From: Ochrovirga pacifica
GTDB taxonomy: Bacteria > Bacteroidota > Bacteroidia > Flavobacteriales > Flavobacteriaceae
Direction: 5' to 3'
DNA: 64,000 nt
Assembly (NCBI RefSeq): GCF_000220525.1
Contig: NZ_AFPK01000074.1
Coordinates: 1-64,000 of the forward strand
Position 1 is the stretch's first letter; each line of letters starts with the position of its first letter. The translations under genes and the position numbers were made by a program. This document shows positions 53,979 to 63,955 of the stretch, one piece after another. The notes below the pieces were generated by a model. It was not told where the DNA came from. It saw only the letters and a program-made list of their open reading frames with translations, and did not search any database.

Positions 53979-56543
53979 ATGGATGATAATTTCTCACAAG
54001 AAGTAAAAGATGTGATTGGTTTCAGTAAAGAAGAAGCGATCAGACTAGGTCATGATTTTATTGGTACTGAGCATTTGTTGTTAGGTATCATTAGAAATCA
54101 AACTAGCAAAGCGAATGACATGTTGTTGGCTTTAGATGTGAACCTTGACTTTTTAAAACGCAAGGTGGAAGCATTACATCCTATTTCTAGCTTACCTATT
54201 TCTTCTAGCGATAGAAAGAATTTACACCTTACAAAGCAAGCAGAAAAAGCATTAAAATCTACTTTTTTAGAAGCTCGTTTGTACAACAGTACCACTGTAG
54301 ATACTGCTTTATTGCTACTATGTATATTGCGTAACGAAAATGACCCAATTACCAAAATACTTGATAAATTGAGCATTAATTACAACGATGTAAAATCTCT
54401 ATACAAGCAATTAAACAATGGAGAGTCTGAAGAGTTAAGCGAAGAAATACAAGACACCTTTTCTGAACCTAGCAACGAAAGTTCTCAAGATTTTTCTACA
54501 GGATCAGGAAATTCTGGGTCTTTTGAAAGAAGCCAATCGCAAGGAGGGAGCAACAAAAAATCTAAAACACCTGTATTAGACAACTTTGGTAGAGACCTAA
54601 CCTATTTAGCAGAAACGGATAAGTTAGATCCCGTAGTGGGTAGAACCGAAGAAATAGAACGTGTTTCTCAAATCTTAAGCCGTAGAAAAAAGAACAACCC
54701 GATGTTGATAGGTGAACCAGGAGTTGGTAAATCTGCCATCGCAGAGGGCTTGGCTCTAAGAATTGTTGAACGCAAAGTTTCTAGAATTTTATTTAACAAA
54801 CGTGTCGTTTCTCTAGATCTAGCTAGTTTGGTTGCTGGAACAAAGTATAGAGGTCAGTTTGAAGAACGAATGAAAGCCTTGATGAACGAATTGGAAAAGA
54901 ATGACGACATTATTCTTTTTATTGATGAAATTCACACGATTGTGGGTGCCGGAGGTGCTACAGGGTCATTAGATGCTTCTAACATGTTAAAACCAGCCTT
55001 AGCCAGAGGTGAAATTCAATGTATTGGTGCCACCACCTTAGACGAGTACCGTCAGAACATTGAAAAAGATGGTGCGTTAGAAAGACGTTTTCAAAAGGTA
55101 ATTGTAGAGCCAACTTCAGAAGAAGAAACCATACAAATACTAAACAACATTAAAGGAAAATACGAAGATCATCACAATGTAAACTTTACAGAAGGTGCAA
55201 TAGAAGCCTGTGTAAAATTAACCAATCGTTATATGACTGATCGTTTTTTACCAGACAAAGCGATTGATGCTTTAGACGAAGCTGGATCTAGAATTCACAT
55301 CACCAACATTGTTGTTCCAAAGCAAATTATAAAATTAGAGGCCGAACTAGAAAACATCAGAGAAAAGAAAAACAAAGCTGTAAACGGCCAAAAATATGAA
55401 GAAGCAGCAAAACTTCGAGATGATGAAAAAAATATGGAAGCTGCCTTGGTATCAGCCCAACAACAATGGGAAGAAAATGCCAAAGCAAATAGAGAAACAG
55501 TAACAGAAGAAAATGTTGCAGAAGTAGTTTCTATGATGACTGGAATTCCTGTAAACCGTGTTGCTGAAGCTGAAAGTCATAAATTAAAAGAATTACCAAA
55601 TACCATTAAAGGTAGGGTAATTGGACAAGATGATGCTGTTACCAAAGTTATAAAAGCCATACAACGTAACAGAGTTGGACTAAAAGACCCTAACAAACCC
55701 ATAGGTTCGTTTATCTTTTTAGGACAAACAGGAGTTGGTAAAACACAACTAGCCAAAGTTTTGGCTACAGAAATGTTTGATTCTGAAGATGCTTTGATTC
55801 GTATTGACATGAGCGAATACATGGAAAAATTTGCCATCTCTAGATTGGTAGGTGCACCTCCAGGATATGTTGGATACGAAGAAGGAGGGCAGTTAACAGA
55901 AAAAGTAAGAAGAAAACCTTACTCTATAGTACTACTTGATGAGATTGAAAAAGCACATCCTGATGTATTTAACATGTTACTGCAAATCTTAGATGATGGA
56001 TATGTTACCGATAGTTTGGGTCGTAAAATTGATTTTAGAAATACCATCATCATCATGACATCGAATATTGGAGCTAGACAGGTAAAGGATTTTGGATCTG
56101 GCGTAGGTTTTGGTACTGCATCTAGAAAAGCACAAGAGCACGAACATGTTAAGAGCATTATAGAAACTGCTCTAAAAAAATCGTTTGCACCCGAATTCTT
56201 AAACCGTATTGATGATGTAATTCTTTTTAACGCATTGAGCCGAGAAGATATTCATAAAATCATTGATATCGAATTATCAAAATTATACAAAAGAATTGCT
56301 GGTTTAGGTTATACCCTAACATTAAGCGATGCGGCAAAAGATTTTATAGCAAACAAGGGATTTGATGAAAAATACGGTGCAAGACCTCTAAAAAGAGCTA
56401 TTCAGAAGTATATAGAAGATGCTTTAGCCGAAGAAATTGTGAATTCCAACCTTGCTGAAGGTGATGCAATTAAACTTGAATTAGACAACGACAAACAAGA
56501 AATAGTTGTTGAGATTGAACACCAAGAAAATTCTGAAATTTAA
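53979..56543 (+). CDS. clpC: ATP-dependent Clp protease ATP-binding subunit ClpC
   Basis: ClpC unfolds substrates and feeds them to ClpP. The 854 residues have two Clp_N repeats (1-145), a Ser/Gln-rich linker (150-200), D1 with Walker A GEPGVGKSAIAEG near 245, a UVR-type middle segment (VNGQKYEEAAKLRDDEKNME), D2 with Walker A GQTGVGKTQLAK near 582, and Walker B VLLDEIEKAHPDV. The UVR segment and short middle domain mark it as ClpC and not ClpB. It is monocistronic. Confidence 0.95.
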   Translation: MDDNFSQEVKDVIGFSKEEAIRLGHDFIGTEHLLLGIIRNQTSKANDMLLALDVNLDFLKRKVEALHPISSLPISSSDRKNLHLTKQAEKALKSTFLEARLYNSTTVDTALLLLCILRNENDPITKILDKLSINYNDVKSLYKQLNNGESEELSEEIQDTFSEPSNESSQDFSTGSGNSGSFERSQSQGGSNKKSKTPVLDNFGRDLTYLAETDKLDPVVGRTEEIERVSQILSRRKKNNPMLIGEPGVGKSAIAEGLALRIVERKVSRILFNKRVVSLDLASLVAGTKYRGQFEERMKALMNELEKNDDIILFIDEIHTIVGAGGATGSLDASNMLKPALARGEIQCIGATTLDEYRQNIEKDGALERRFQKVIVEPTSEEETIQILNNIKGKYEDHHNVNFTEGAIEACVKLTNRYMTDRFLPDKAIDALDEAGSRIHITNIVVPKQIIKLEAELENIREKKNKAVNGQKYEEAAKLRDDEKNMEAALVSAQQQWEENAKANRETVTEENVAEVVSMMTGIPVNRVAEAESHKLKELPNTIKGRVIGQDDAVTKVIKAIQRNRVGLKDPNKPIGSFIFLGQTGVGKTQLAKVLATEMFDSEDALIRIDMSEYMEKFAISRLVGAPPGYVGYEEGGQLTEKVRRKPYSIVLLDEIEKAHPDVFNMLLQILDDGYVTDSLGRKIDFRNTIIIMTSNIGARQVKDFGSGVGFGTASRKAQEHEHVKSIIETALKKSFAPEFLNRIDDVILFNALSREDIHKIIDIELSKLYKRIAGLGYTLTLSDAAKDFIANKGFDEKYGARPLKRAIQKYIEDALAEEIVNSNLAEGDAIKLELDNDKQEIVVEIEHQENSEI

Positions 56544-56561
56544 TTTTAACATTTTTAAAAC

Positions 56562-56598
56562 AAAAAGCCGTCTGATAGTTATCAGACGGCTTTTTTTA
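56562..56598. terminator. Bidirectional terminator between clpC and the lipoprotein gene
   Basis: A perfect 15-bp stem (56562-56576 with 56581-56595, 4-nt loop, GC core GCCGTCTGAT) has A-runs on the left and T-runs on the right, so it ends both convergent units. Confidence 0.88.
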
Positions 56599-56641
56599 AT
56601 ATAAACAAATTGCCTTAACACATAAGTGCACACTATAAAAT

Positions 56642-58684
56642 TTAGTTTCTTGTATCTTTCTTATAAATTTTAAAATCATCGTAATATACCGTAAAATCAA
56701 AATCAGATGTAGGCACAGGTTGCATTCTTACTTTTTTGTTAAAAAGGTCTGTATCTGGAGTAAATTCAGACATTACTTCTACCCAAGTATCTACCACTGG
56801 TGCTACTCCTGGAGTTTCGTACCATCTTGGTGTTACCGCAGTAGCTCCACTAGAAGAGTCAAACCAAAACTTATCTCCAGGCTGTTTGGCTTCTGTGTTA
56901 GCATCCAAAGTAACATTAGACCCAACAATATATCGTTTGTAAGTAAACACGTAAGTTGCACCATTGTCGTAAGTCAGATTAGCTCCCGACTCTAAACGTG
57001 GTTTGTCATTGGTCATTTTTACACTTTGACTTCCTGTAGCTGCTTGCTCTGTTGAAAATGCTACCGTTGCACCTGTTCCACTAGCTCCTTCTACCCAATA
57101 GGTACCCAAAGCACCTTCAAAGCTATCATTCAGTACGTACTCAAAATAAGGTTGGATGGTAGTTGCAGCAAAATCAGACAAACTTCCACCTCCTAAAGAT
57201 TTTATTTCTCCTGCAGTATGAGTATATGCTACTGTAATCACATCATCTTGATACAACTTATCAACCATTTCTAATTTTAATATTTTAGGATTGGCCACAT
57301 CAACAGAAACATTTTGGATTGCAAAACTATTTCCGTTTAACGTAACACTAAATCCGTCTGCAGCGTTGCTTGCACTTGTTACTGTAGCAGCATCAATCCC
57401 TTCATCAAACTCAATTAAAATAAAATCATCGCTTGATTCTGTAATTTCTCCTACTTGATTGATTGGTGTTGGCACATATACCTCTATTGGCTCGTCTGTA
57501 AAAGCTTGCAACATTCTTTCGTCTAACGAAATCAATCCTCCTGTTCCATCGTAAGATAATGTAACCGTTTTGGCAGCATCAGCGGGCTCTAAAGGTGTAT
57601 CTAAAACTACTGTTAATAAGGTTTGATTTGCAGCAAGCTCTACTCGACTTATAGTTTGTGAAACACCATCAACTTTTACATCAAAACTGGTAGCCGGTAT
57701 ATTCTCTACTGTTTGAAGCTTAGAGGTTACAGAAAACTGAATCTCATCGGTAGCGGTTTCTTTTGCTTGATTTTTTAACGACAATTCTTCTTCCAAAGGC
57801 TCTACCTTAATAACAATAGGAGAAACATAAGTTGCAGTCTGCCCTCTTAGGGTTTCCGTTCTTTCCCTCTGAGAAACAATTTCTACATTAAAAAATCCGA
57901 TAGATTTATTAAAAGTAACTGTATCTGTGTTATTCGCCTCAAAATCTTCGGGTAAATAGGTCTTTTTACTATTAAAAGCATTCACTACATCTTCTTCATT
58001 CTCTTCAATTGTTTTTACTCTAAATGTGGTAGATGTAGGCCTTGCGTTATTGTCGGGAATAATCCCTGTTAAATCTTTAATAATCAATTCGTCTTCAAAC
58101 TTTACAACTAAAGTATCGTTGGCAGGTGTCAATACATTTTCTGCCATATCAATCAACTGCAAGTCTGGGGCTAAAGTATCGTAAACATCCAAAACAACCG
58201 GATAAGATGCCACCCATTTTCCATCAATATTTTCCGTCCTAATAGTATCGTTAATAATTTCTTTTAGATCTACATCCCAATAAGAGGGAATAACAAACCA
58301 TGTTGAATCTGCAAATTCATTGTACAGCTCTATTACCGTATTAGAATCTCCTTTTTTAAACAATACATGCACTGTTTTATCTGTAGAAACAGTATCTCCT
58401 GGGTTGATAATAAATGCATCGTGATTGTCTAAATTGTTAGGAATAGGTCCTTTAAGAAAAAATGCAGTTTTAGGAATTCTCCACTCATGATAGGTCGCTC
58501 CTGCAGACATATCCATAAAACTAATGTATCTATTTACCTCACCTTCTCTTAAGGTAGAAGATCCAAAAGTGGTGGTAAAAGCCAAATCTGTAAAAGATGG
58601 TGGTGTATCGTATTCGTTGGCATCACAACTTATAACAAGCAGTAGTATTGCCAGTACTTTAAATATTTGTTTGATTGTTTTCAT
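56642..58684 (-). CDS. Modular surface lipoprotein of the SusCD operon (Ig-like domains, C-terminal CBM-like domain)
   Basis: The 680 residues start with a lipoprotein signal ending in LLLVISC (Cys20). An N-terminal PKD-like part (ISFMDMSAGATYHEWRIP) is followed by two Ig-like modules of the SwmB type (ATSFDVKVDGVSQTI.. and DDFILIEFDEGIDAATV..) and a C-terminal jelly-roll, carbohydrate-binding-like domain (FEGALGTYWVEGASGTGATVAFS.. to FTVYYDDFKIYKK). It should be an extracellular glycan-binding lipoprotein that helps the neighbouring SusC/SusD pair, in the place of SusE/SusF. No catalytic domain is seen. It lies 34 nt after the SusD-like gene. Confidence 0.75.
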   Translation of the reverse strand: MKTIKQIFKVLAILLLVISCDANEYDTPPSFTDLAFTTTFGSSTLREGEVNRYISFMDMSAGATYHEWRIPKTAFFLKGPIPNNLDNHDAFIINPGDTVSTDKTVHVLFKKGDSNTVIELYNEFADSTWFVIPSYWDVDLKEIINDTIRTENIDGKWVASYPVVLDVYDTLAPDLQLIDMAENVLTPANDTLVVKFEDELIIKDLTGIIPDNNARPTSTTFRVKTIEENEEDVVNAFNSKKTYLPEDFEANNTDTVTFNKSIGFFNVEIVSQRERTETLRGQTATYVSPIVIKVEPLEEELSLKNQAKETATDEIQFSVTSKLQTVENIPATSFDVKVDGVSQTISRVELAANQTLLTVVLDTPLEPADAAKTVTLSYDGTGGLISLDERMLQAFTDEPIEVYVPTPINQVGEITESSDDFILIEFDEGIDAATVTSASNAADGFSVTLNGNSFAIQNVSVDVANPKILKLEMVDKLYQDDVITVAYTHTAGEIKSLGGGSLSDFAATTIQPYFEYVLNDSFEGALGTYWVEGASGTGATVAFSTEQAATGSQSVKMTNDKPRLESGANLTYDNGATYVFTYKRYIVGSNVTLDANTEAKQPGDKFWFDSSSGATAVTPRWYETPGVAPVVDTWVEVMSEFTPDTDLFNKKVRMQPVPTSDFDFTVYYDDFKIYKKDTRN

Positions 58685-58718
58685 CGGTCTCTAATTTTTT
58701 AAACGCTACTTAAATGAA

Positions 58719-60581
58719 TTATTTATCCCAATTTAAGTTGGCATTGATTTCTGTTTGTGGAATTGGAAAATAAGCATGTAGCTCTTCGTTAAAGTTTGAT
58801 GATCCCAATAGAGCATCTCTTAACTGTGCATCTTTACTTCTTAATCCTCCTAAAGGAAAATAAGGTACTTCTCCCGTTGGCATAATAAAACATCTAAATC
58901 TTTTAGGGTGTTTTCCGTTTAAGTTTTTGTTGTAGTGATAAGCATCGTACTCAAAAGAAGCTATGTTTTGCAACTGTTCTTTCCAAACACCCCATCTTCT
59001 TAAATCAATCGTTCTCTCTGCTTCTAAAGCCAATTCTAATGGTTTTTCTACAAATCTTAAATGTTGTTTTAGGTTTTCTAAGGTTACCTCTTCTTCTCCA
59101 TTGGTTGGATCCATGTCAATATCATCCATATAAGTAGTGCTTGCATTGGCAAACTCTACCCCAGCATCCGTAGATTTTCCTAACAAAATTAAATGAGAAC
59201 GTTTTCTTATTCTGTTGATGTAACGCAAAGCTTCCGATAAGTTTCCTTCTTCAATCATACACTCTGCATACAATAGGTAAATTTCTGCCAAACGGATTAC
59301 AGGTATATTAATTCCTGATTTCCCTTGTAAATCTGGACTAAATTCTTCTCCTGCTCCTCCATTATTCACATTCCAGTGTGTAAATTTTTTCCAAAGGTTT
59401 GGAAAGTTTTTAGAGTGCGCTGGTGCATTTCTATCAATTCCATACTCCCCTGATGTTACTCCGTACATAGTTGTGTTTGGATCATCTATACTAGAAATAG
59501 AATTGGCCATTCTTAAACTATATTGTCTAATGGTATCTTTTGTTCCAATAACCTCTCCGTCAGCAGGGTCGTAAACGTTTTGTGTTACAGCATTTTCTGG
59601 ATCTGCCGGATCTACTTTATCCGCCCTGTACTGCAATGTTAACCAAGAAGAAGGCTGAAGTCTACCTACATGTAACCACTCTGAGATTCTCTGAGACAAC
59701 AACTTTTCTCCGTCGTTTAAAGAGTTTAAATCTACTGTATAATTAACTTCAAATATAGACTCTGAGTTAAATTCTGCTATTTCTGTAAAACATTGTGCTA
59801 AATCATCTACTAAGATATACCCATAATTATTCATTACATTTTCTAAATACACTTTTGCATTGGTAAAATCGTTATCATTCATGTAACTTTTTGCCATTAT
59901 AGCTTCACATGCTCCTGCTGTAATTCTTCCTAAATTGCTTCCTCCTACATCTTGCCATGCGCTGTAAGTGGCTGGTAAATTTTCTATACCATATTTTAAA
60001 TCTGCTCTGTAAAAGTCTTGTATTTCTGTTGCCGACGAGAAAGGTTTTTGAAAATCTTCAAAATCTACAGGTACAGTTTCATGCAACGGTAAAGATCCTT
60101 TGTTAAACGAACTGTGTAGCACATAATAATAATACCCTCTAATCGCTCTTGCTTGCGCATAAATTCTTTCTGCAAACTCTAGTTCTGTTCCTGAAAAAGT
60201 AGGTGATAGCCTTTGAAAAGCATCAATTACTTGATTGGCTCTAAACACCCCTTCGTAACAAGCAGCCCATTTGTCTTGCACATCTCCTGTGGTTAAATCA
60301 AAAGTTTGATCGTATACAGGGTCTCCCGTCAATCGGTTCCTGTATGTATTTGGTACTGCAATGTCTGTTCTTTTGTCTTCAAACATAATTCCAGACACAT
60401 TCTCATCTCTTAAAGATGCATAAACAGCATTTAATCCCGCATTCATATCCGCTGTATTCTTCCAGTAACTTGAAGTAGTTAACGCGTTGGGGTTTATTTG
60501 GTCTAACTCATCCGTACACGATTGAAAGATGATCATCAGCAGTAGTAGAGGAGTTATGATTTGTATATATTTTGCTTTCAT
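58719..60581 (-). CDS. SusD/RagB-family nutrient-binding outer-membrane lipoprotein
   Basis: SusD-like proteins cap the SusC channel and bind the glycan or peptide. The 620 residues have a lipobox ending at Cys22 (LLLLMIIFQSC), the SusD_RagB helical TPR core with NALTTSSYWKNTADMNAGLNAVYASLRD near the start, and the conserved C-terminal part RLAEIYLLYAECMIEEGNLSEALRYINRIRKRS and LALEAERTIDLRRWG. It lies 45 nt after the SusC-like gene. The ligand cannot be told. Confidence 0.95.
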   Translation of the reverse strand: MKAKYIQIITPLLLLMIIFQSCTDELDQINPNALTTSSYWKNTADMNAGLNAVYASLRDENVSGIMFEDKRTDIAVPNTYRNRLTGDPVYDQTFDLTTGDVQDKWAACYEGVFRANQVIDAFQRLSPTFSGTELEFAERIYAQARAIRGYYYYVLHSSFNKGSLPLHETVPVDFEDFQKPFSSATEIQDFYRADLKYGIENLPATYSAWQDVGGSNLGRITAGACEAIMAKSYMNDNDFTNAKVYLENVMNNYGYILVDDLAQCFTEIAEFNSESIFEVNYTVDLNSLNDGEKLLSQRISEWLHVGRLQPSSWLTLQYRADKVDPADPENAVTQNVYDPADGEVIGTKDTIRQYSLRMANSISSIDDPNTTMYGVTSGEYGIDRNAPAHSKNFPNLWKKFTHWNVNNGGAGEEFSPDLQGKSGINIPVIRLAEIYLLYAECMIEEGNLSEALRYINRIRKRSHLILLGKSTDAGVEFANASTTYMDDIDMDPTNGEEEVTLENLKQHLRFVEKPLELALEAERTIDLRRWGVWKEQLQNIASFEYDAYHYNKNLNGKHPKRFRCFIMPTGEVPYFPLGGLRSKDAQLRDALLGSSNFNEELHAYFPIPQTEINANLNWDK

Positions 60582-60626
60582 TATAATCTATTTTTTTGAT
60601 TGATGAATAAGTTAAATCAACAAGGG

Positions 60627-63600
60627 TTAGAACTGTAATTGCAACCCTAATTTGTATTGAGAAGACATAGGATATTTTCCTGCATCAATCCCTCGGGTGC
60701 TTAAGCTTCCTCCTATCTCTGGATCAAAACCAGTATACTTCGTAAATGTTAATGGATTTTGTGCTTGAATATATACCCTTAGTTTATTAATCCCTATACT
60801 TTGCGAAGTCGCTTTGGGCAATGTATACCCTAAGGCAACGTTTCTTAGCCTTACATAGGTTCCGTCTTCTAAAAAGTATGTAGAACCTCCTCTAAACGAC
60901 CTTGTGTTGTTTCCGTTATACCAAGGAATACTTGCATTTTGATTGTATTGTGTCCAAGAGTAATACAAGTCTTTGTGCACTCCTTCCTGATAAGCATACG
61001 CTTTACTACCATTCATTACTTCACCACCAAAGGCTCCATACCATTGCATTGATAAATCGAAATCTTTGTAGCGTGCATTAAAATTAAGTCCTCCTTCAAA
61101 GTCTGGAGTTCCGCTTCCGCTATACACTCTATCATCATCTGTAATACGACCGTCTCCTGCATCAGCAATTCCATCACCATCGGTGTCTACTGTTTTTTGA
61201 TCTACGTACATCAACTCTCCCATTTTTGCACTAGGATCTATCAACTTATAAGCATCTAGCTGTTCTTGTGTTTTAATAATTCCATCCGTTTGACGTAAAA
61301 AGAAAGCAGCAGCTTCGTATCCTTCGGTAATTACACTTACCAACTCTCTAGTTCCTGCATCAGAAATAAAACTTCTATCTAAGTAAATAAAAGGATTGTT
61401 AGGTGCTGTTTTGGTAACCTCATTTTTGTTTTTTGTAAAGGTTGCAGACACATCCCAACTGAATCCTTTTTTATTGTTATGTCTGTATTTAGCAGCCAAC
61501 TCAATCCCTCGGTTTTCCATATTCCCTACGTTAAATACCGTATTTCTGTTTCCCCCTGAAACCCCTGTAGAGGGTGGATTTACTACTTGATACAACAAGT
61601 CTCTTTTTTCATTTTTATATATATCGGCAGTAATGGTTAATTTGTTTCTAAACAACCCTAAGTCTAGCCCTAAGTTTTGCTCTACATTGGTTTCCCACTG
61701 CAACGTTTCATTTGCATAGTCTAACTGTGTAGATCCTAAAGCAACAGATGCTGATGTATTTCCTGTTAACACATTAGATGCATAATTACTTCCAAACACA
61801 TAGTCTATTCCGTTATAGATTACGGACTGATTGCTGTAAGGTGCAAAACGATCGTTTCCGTTAGTACCAATACTATATCTTAGTTTAAAAGAGTTTGCAA
61901 TATCTTTTACAGGATCCCAGAAATACTCGTCAGAGATATTCCACCCTACAGAAACTGATGGGAATAACTTCCATCTGTTGTCCGATCTAAATTGTGAAGA
62001 CCCATCATATCTTCCACTAGCACTTAATAAATATTTCCCAGAATAATTGTATTGCAATCTTACCAAGTTTCCAATTACTACACGTGTATAATCTCTACCT
62101 CCTGAGTTAATATCCCAGTTCAACTCGTAATTATCTAACACTTCTATTCCTTGGCTGATTGCATTTCTCTTTTCTACAGAATAGTATTCACTATGTGATT
62201 TTTCAAAAGTAGTACCTGCCAATATATTGATATTGTGTTGCCCTATTTTTTTAGTGTAATTTGCAAAAATTTCTGAAGTATATTTGGTATAGTTCGTTGA
62301 AGATGTTTGGTTTACAGAAACAGCAGATGGATTAGAAATCAACTCCCCATCTGTATTGTAGATATCAAACACTGGGGTTAAACGAATGTCTTTACGATCT
62401 CTAAAAGTAGCACCAAATCTTCCTGTGATTTTTAAGTCTTTTAAAGCATCAAATTCAATTTGTACATTTCCTGTCGTACTATTCTCTCTTCTATTATCAT
62501 CTCTTTGTAAATTTCTAACAGCTCCTGCCAATCTTCTAGCTTCATTCAATTTCCAATCTTCTGTTGGGTCCGATGTAGATATTTCCGTTAAATTATCCAA
62601 AGCATCTGCATCCAAGTCAATAGCAGGTTGATACACTCGGTATCTATAAATCTGATTCATCATTCCGTTAAAAGGGACTTGTTTTTCATCTCTTTTAAAC
62701 GTAATTCCCGAAGTAATTTTCCATTTCCCTTTGGTAAATTTAGTGTTAGACCTAACGTTTACTCTTTGATAATCTGAATTGTAAAAAATACCTTCTTGAC
62801 CATAATAGTTTAAATTCATACTATACGTTAAATCTTTTTTACCTCCAGATACATTTAAAGAATGGTTTTGAATAGAAGCTGCATCATTTAACAAAATATC
62901 TCTTAAATTGGTATTGTTGGTAAAGTAGCTAGCGTTTCTATGTATGTCATCGTCTACACCTCCTTGTGGTTTGTTTGTGTTAATAGAAGAACGTGTCATA
63001 CTTAAGTACGTGTACTCTTCTTTGTTCATTAAATGAAACTCTGATTGAATGTCTTGAATTCCATATTCTGAATTTAAACGAATATTCATCTCTCCGGCTT
63101 TTCCTTGTTTGGTGGTAATTAAAATAACCCCATTAGAACCACGAACTCCATAAATAGAAGCAGATGCTGCATCTTTTAACACATCAATGGTTTCAATTTC
63201 AGAAATACTTAACTGAGGGTCAGAATCAAAAGGAATTCCATCTACCACATATAACGGACTATTGTTTCCATCCATTAAAGATCCAAAACCACGAATAACA
63301 ATATTTGCTTCTTCTCCAGGAGCTCCTGAACTTGCAGCTACATTTACTCCTGCAACCTGCCCTTGTAAGGCTTGCCCCACGTCTGATGTTGTGGTTTTTT
63401 CTAAAACCTCAGCTTTAACCTGAGTAACCGCACCTGTTACTTCTTTCTTTTTCTGAGTTCCGTACCCTACAACTACTACCTCTTCTAAGTCGGTTAAATT
63501 GGCTGTCATGACTACGTTTATAACCTTGTTGTCCGCAATAGTTACAGTTTTTGTTGTATACCCCATAGAAGTAAACTGCAATTGCTCTCCTTTTTTTGCT

Positions 63601-63833
63601 TTGATAGCATACATACCATCAAAATCGGTAAACTTTGCTTTCTTAGTTCCCAAAACGGTTACCGTTACTCCTAGCAAAGGTTCTCCATTTTCATCTTTTA
63701 CAGAACCTGATATTCTTTCCTGTGCTTGCATAGCTATAGTGCTCATAAATAATAAAAGCATTCCTACAAACCATCGTTTTCTTAGCGATTTGCGTTTGCT
63801 TTTAACAAGCAATGATTTTAATTCATTTTGCAT
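60627..63833 (-). CDS. SusC/RagA-family TonB-dependent outer-membrane receptor
   Basis: This 1068-residue receptor imports oligosaccharides or peptides with TonB energy. A basic signal peptide ends near MQAQ (residue 38); then come the carboxypeptidase-D-like domain (ISGSVKDENGEPLLGVTVTV), the TonB-box-like EEVVVVGYGTQKKKEVTGAV, the plug (IVIRGFGSLMDGNNSPLYVVDGIPF) and a 22-strand-type barrel ending YKLGLQLQF. It is the first gene of the operon in the window. No sigma/anti-sigma or hybrid two-component gene is within the 167 nt left upstream. Confidence 0.95.
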   Translation of the reverse strand: MQNELKSLLVKSKRKSLRKRWFVGMLLLFMSTIAMQAQERISGSVKDENGEPLLGVTVTVLGTKKAKFTDFDGMYAIKAKKGEQLQFTSMGYTTKTVTIADNKVINVVMTANLTDLEEVVVVGYGTQKKKEVTGAVTQVKAEVLEKTTTSDVGQALQGQVAGVNVAASSGAPGEEANIVIRGFGSLMDGNNSPLYVVDGIPFDSDPQLSISEIETIDVLKDAASASIYGVRGSNGVILITTKQGKAGEMNIRLNSEYGIQDIQSEFHLMNKEEYTYLSMTRSSINTNKPQGGVDDDIHRNASYFTNNTNLRDILLNDAASIQNHSLNVSGGKKDLTYSMNLNYYGQEGIFYNSDYQRVNVRSNTKFTKGKWKITSGITFKRDEKQVPFNGMMNQIYRYRVYQPAIDLDADALDNLTEISTSDPTEDWKLNEARRLAGAVRNLQRDDNRRENSTTGNVQIEFDALKDLKITGRFGATFRDRKDIRLTPVFDIYNTDGELISNPSAVSVNQTSSTNYTKYTSEIFANYTKKIGQHNINILAGTTFEKSHSEYYSVEKRNAISQGIEVLDNYELNWDINSGGRDYTRVVIGNLVRLQYNYSGKYLLSASGRYDGSSQFRSDNRWKLFPSVSVGWNISDEYFWDPVKDIANSFKLRYSIGTNGNDRFAPYSNQSVIYNGIDYVFGSNYASNVLTGNTSASVALGSTQLDYANETLQWETNVEQNLGLDLGLFRNKLTITADIYKNEKRDLLYQVVNPPSTGVSGGNRNTVFNVGNMENRGIELAAKYRHNNKKGFSWDVSATFTKNKNEVTKTAPNNPFIYLDRSFISDAGTRELVSVITEGYEAAAFFLRQTDGIIKTQEQLDAYKLIDPSAKMGELMYVDQKTVDTDGDGIADAGDGRITDDDRVYSGSGTPDFEGGLNFNARYKDFDLSMQWYGAFGGEVMNGSKAYAYQEGVHKDLYYSWTQYNQNASIPWYNGNNTRSFRGGSTYFLEDGTYVRLRNVALGYTLPKATSQSIGINKLRVYIQAQNPLTFTKYTGFDPEIGGSLSTRGIDAGKYPMSSQYKLGLQLQF

Positions 63834-63932
63834 GAAGGTTTAAGTTTTTAGTTAGTTAATAAGTCCAAAATTGGTTTTTATCTCCTCATTTTGATGAATC
63901 ATATGTGTAAAACCAAGACAATTATGATTCAA

Positions 63933-63955
63933 TTATACGTATAAAACCGTTTTAT
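63933..63955. promoter_or_regulatory. Overlapping palindromes upstream of the SusC-like gene
   Basis: A perfect 12-bp palindrome TTATACGTATAA (63933-63944) overlaps a 7-bp inverted repeat ATAAAAC/GTTTTAT (63941-63955), about 100 nt before the start. The form suits a dimeric regulator's operator, but no regulator is known here and AT-rich DNA gives such repeats by chance. Confidence 0.3.
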
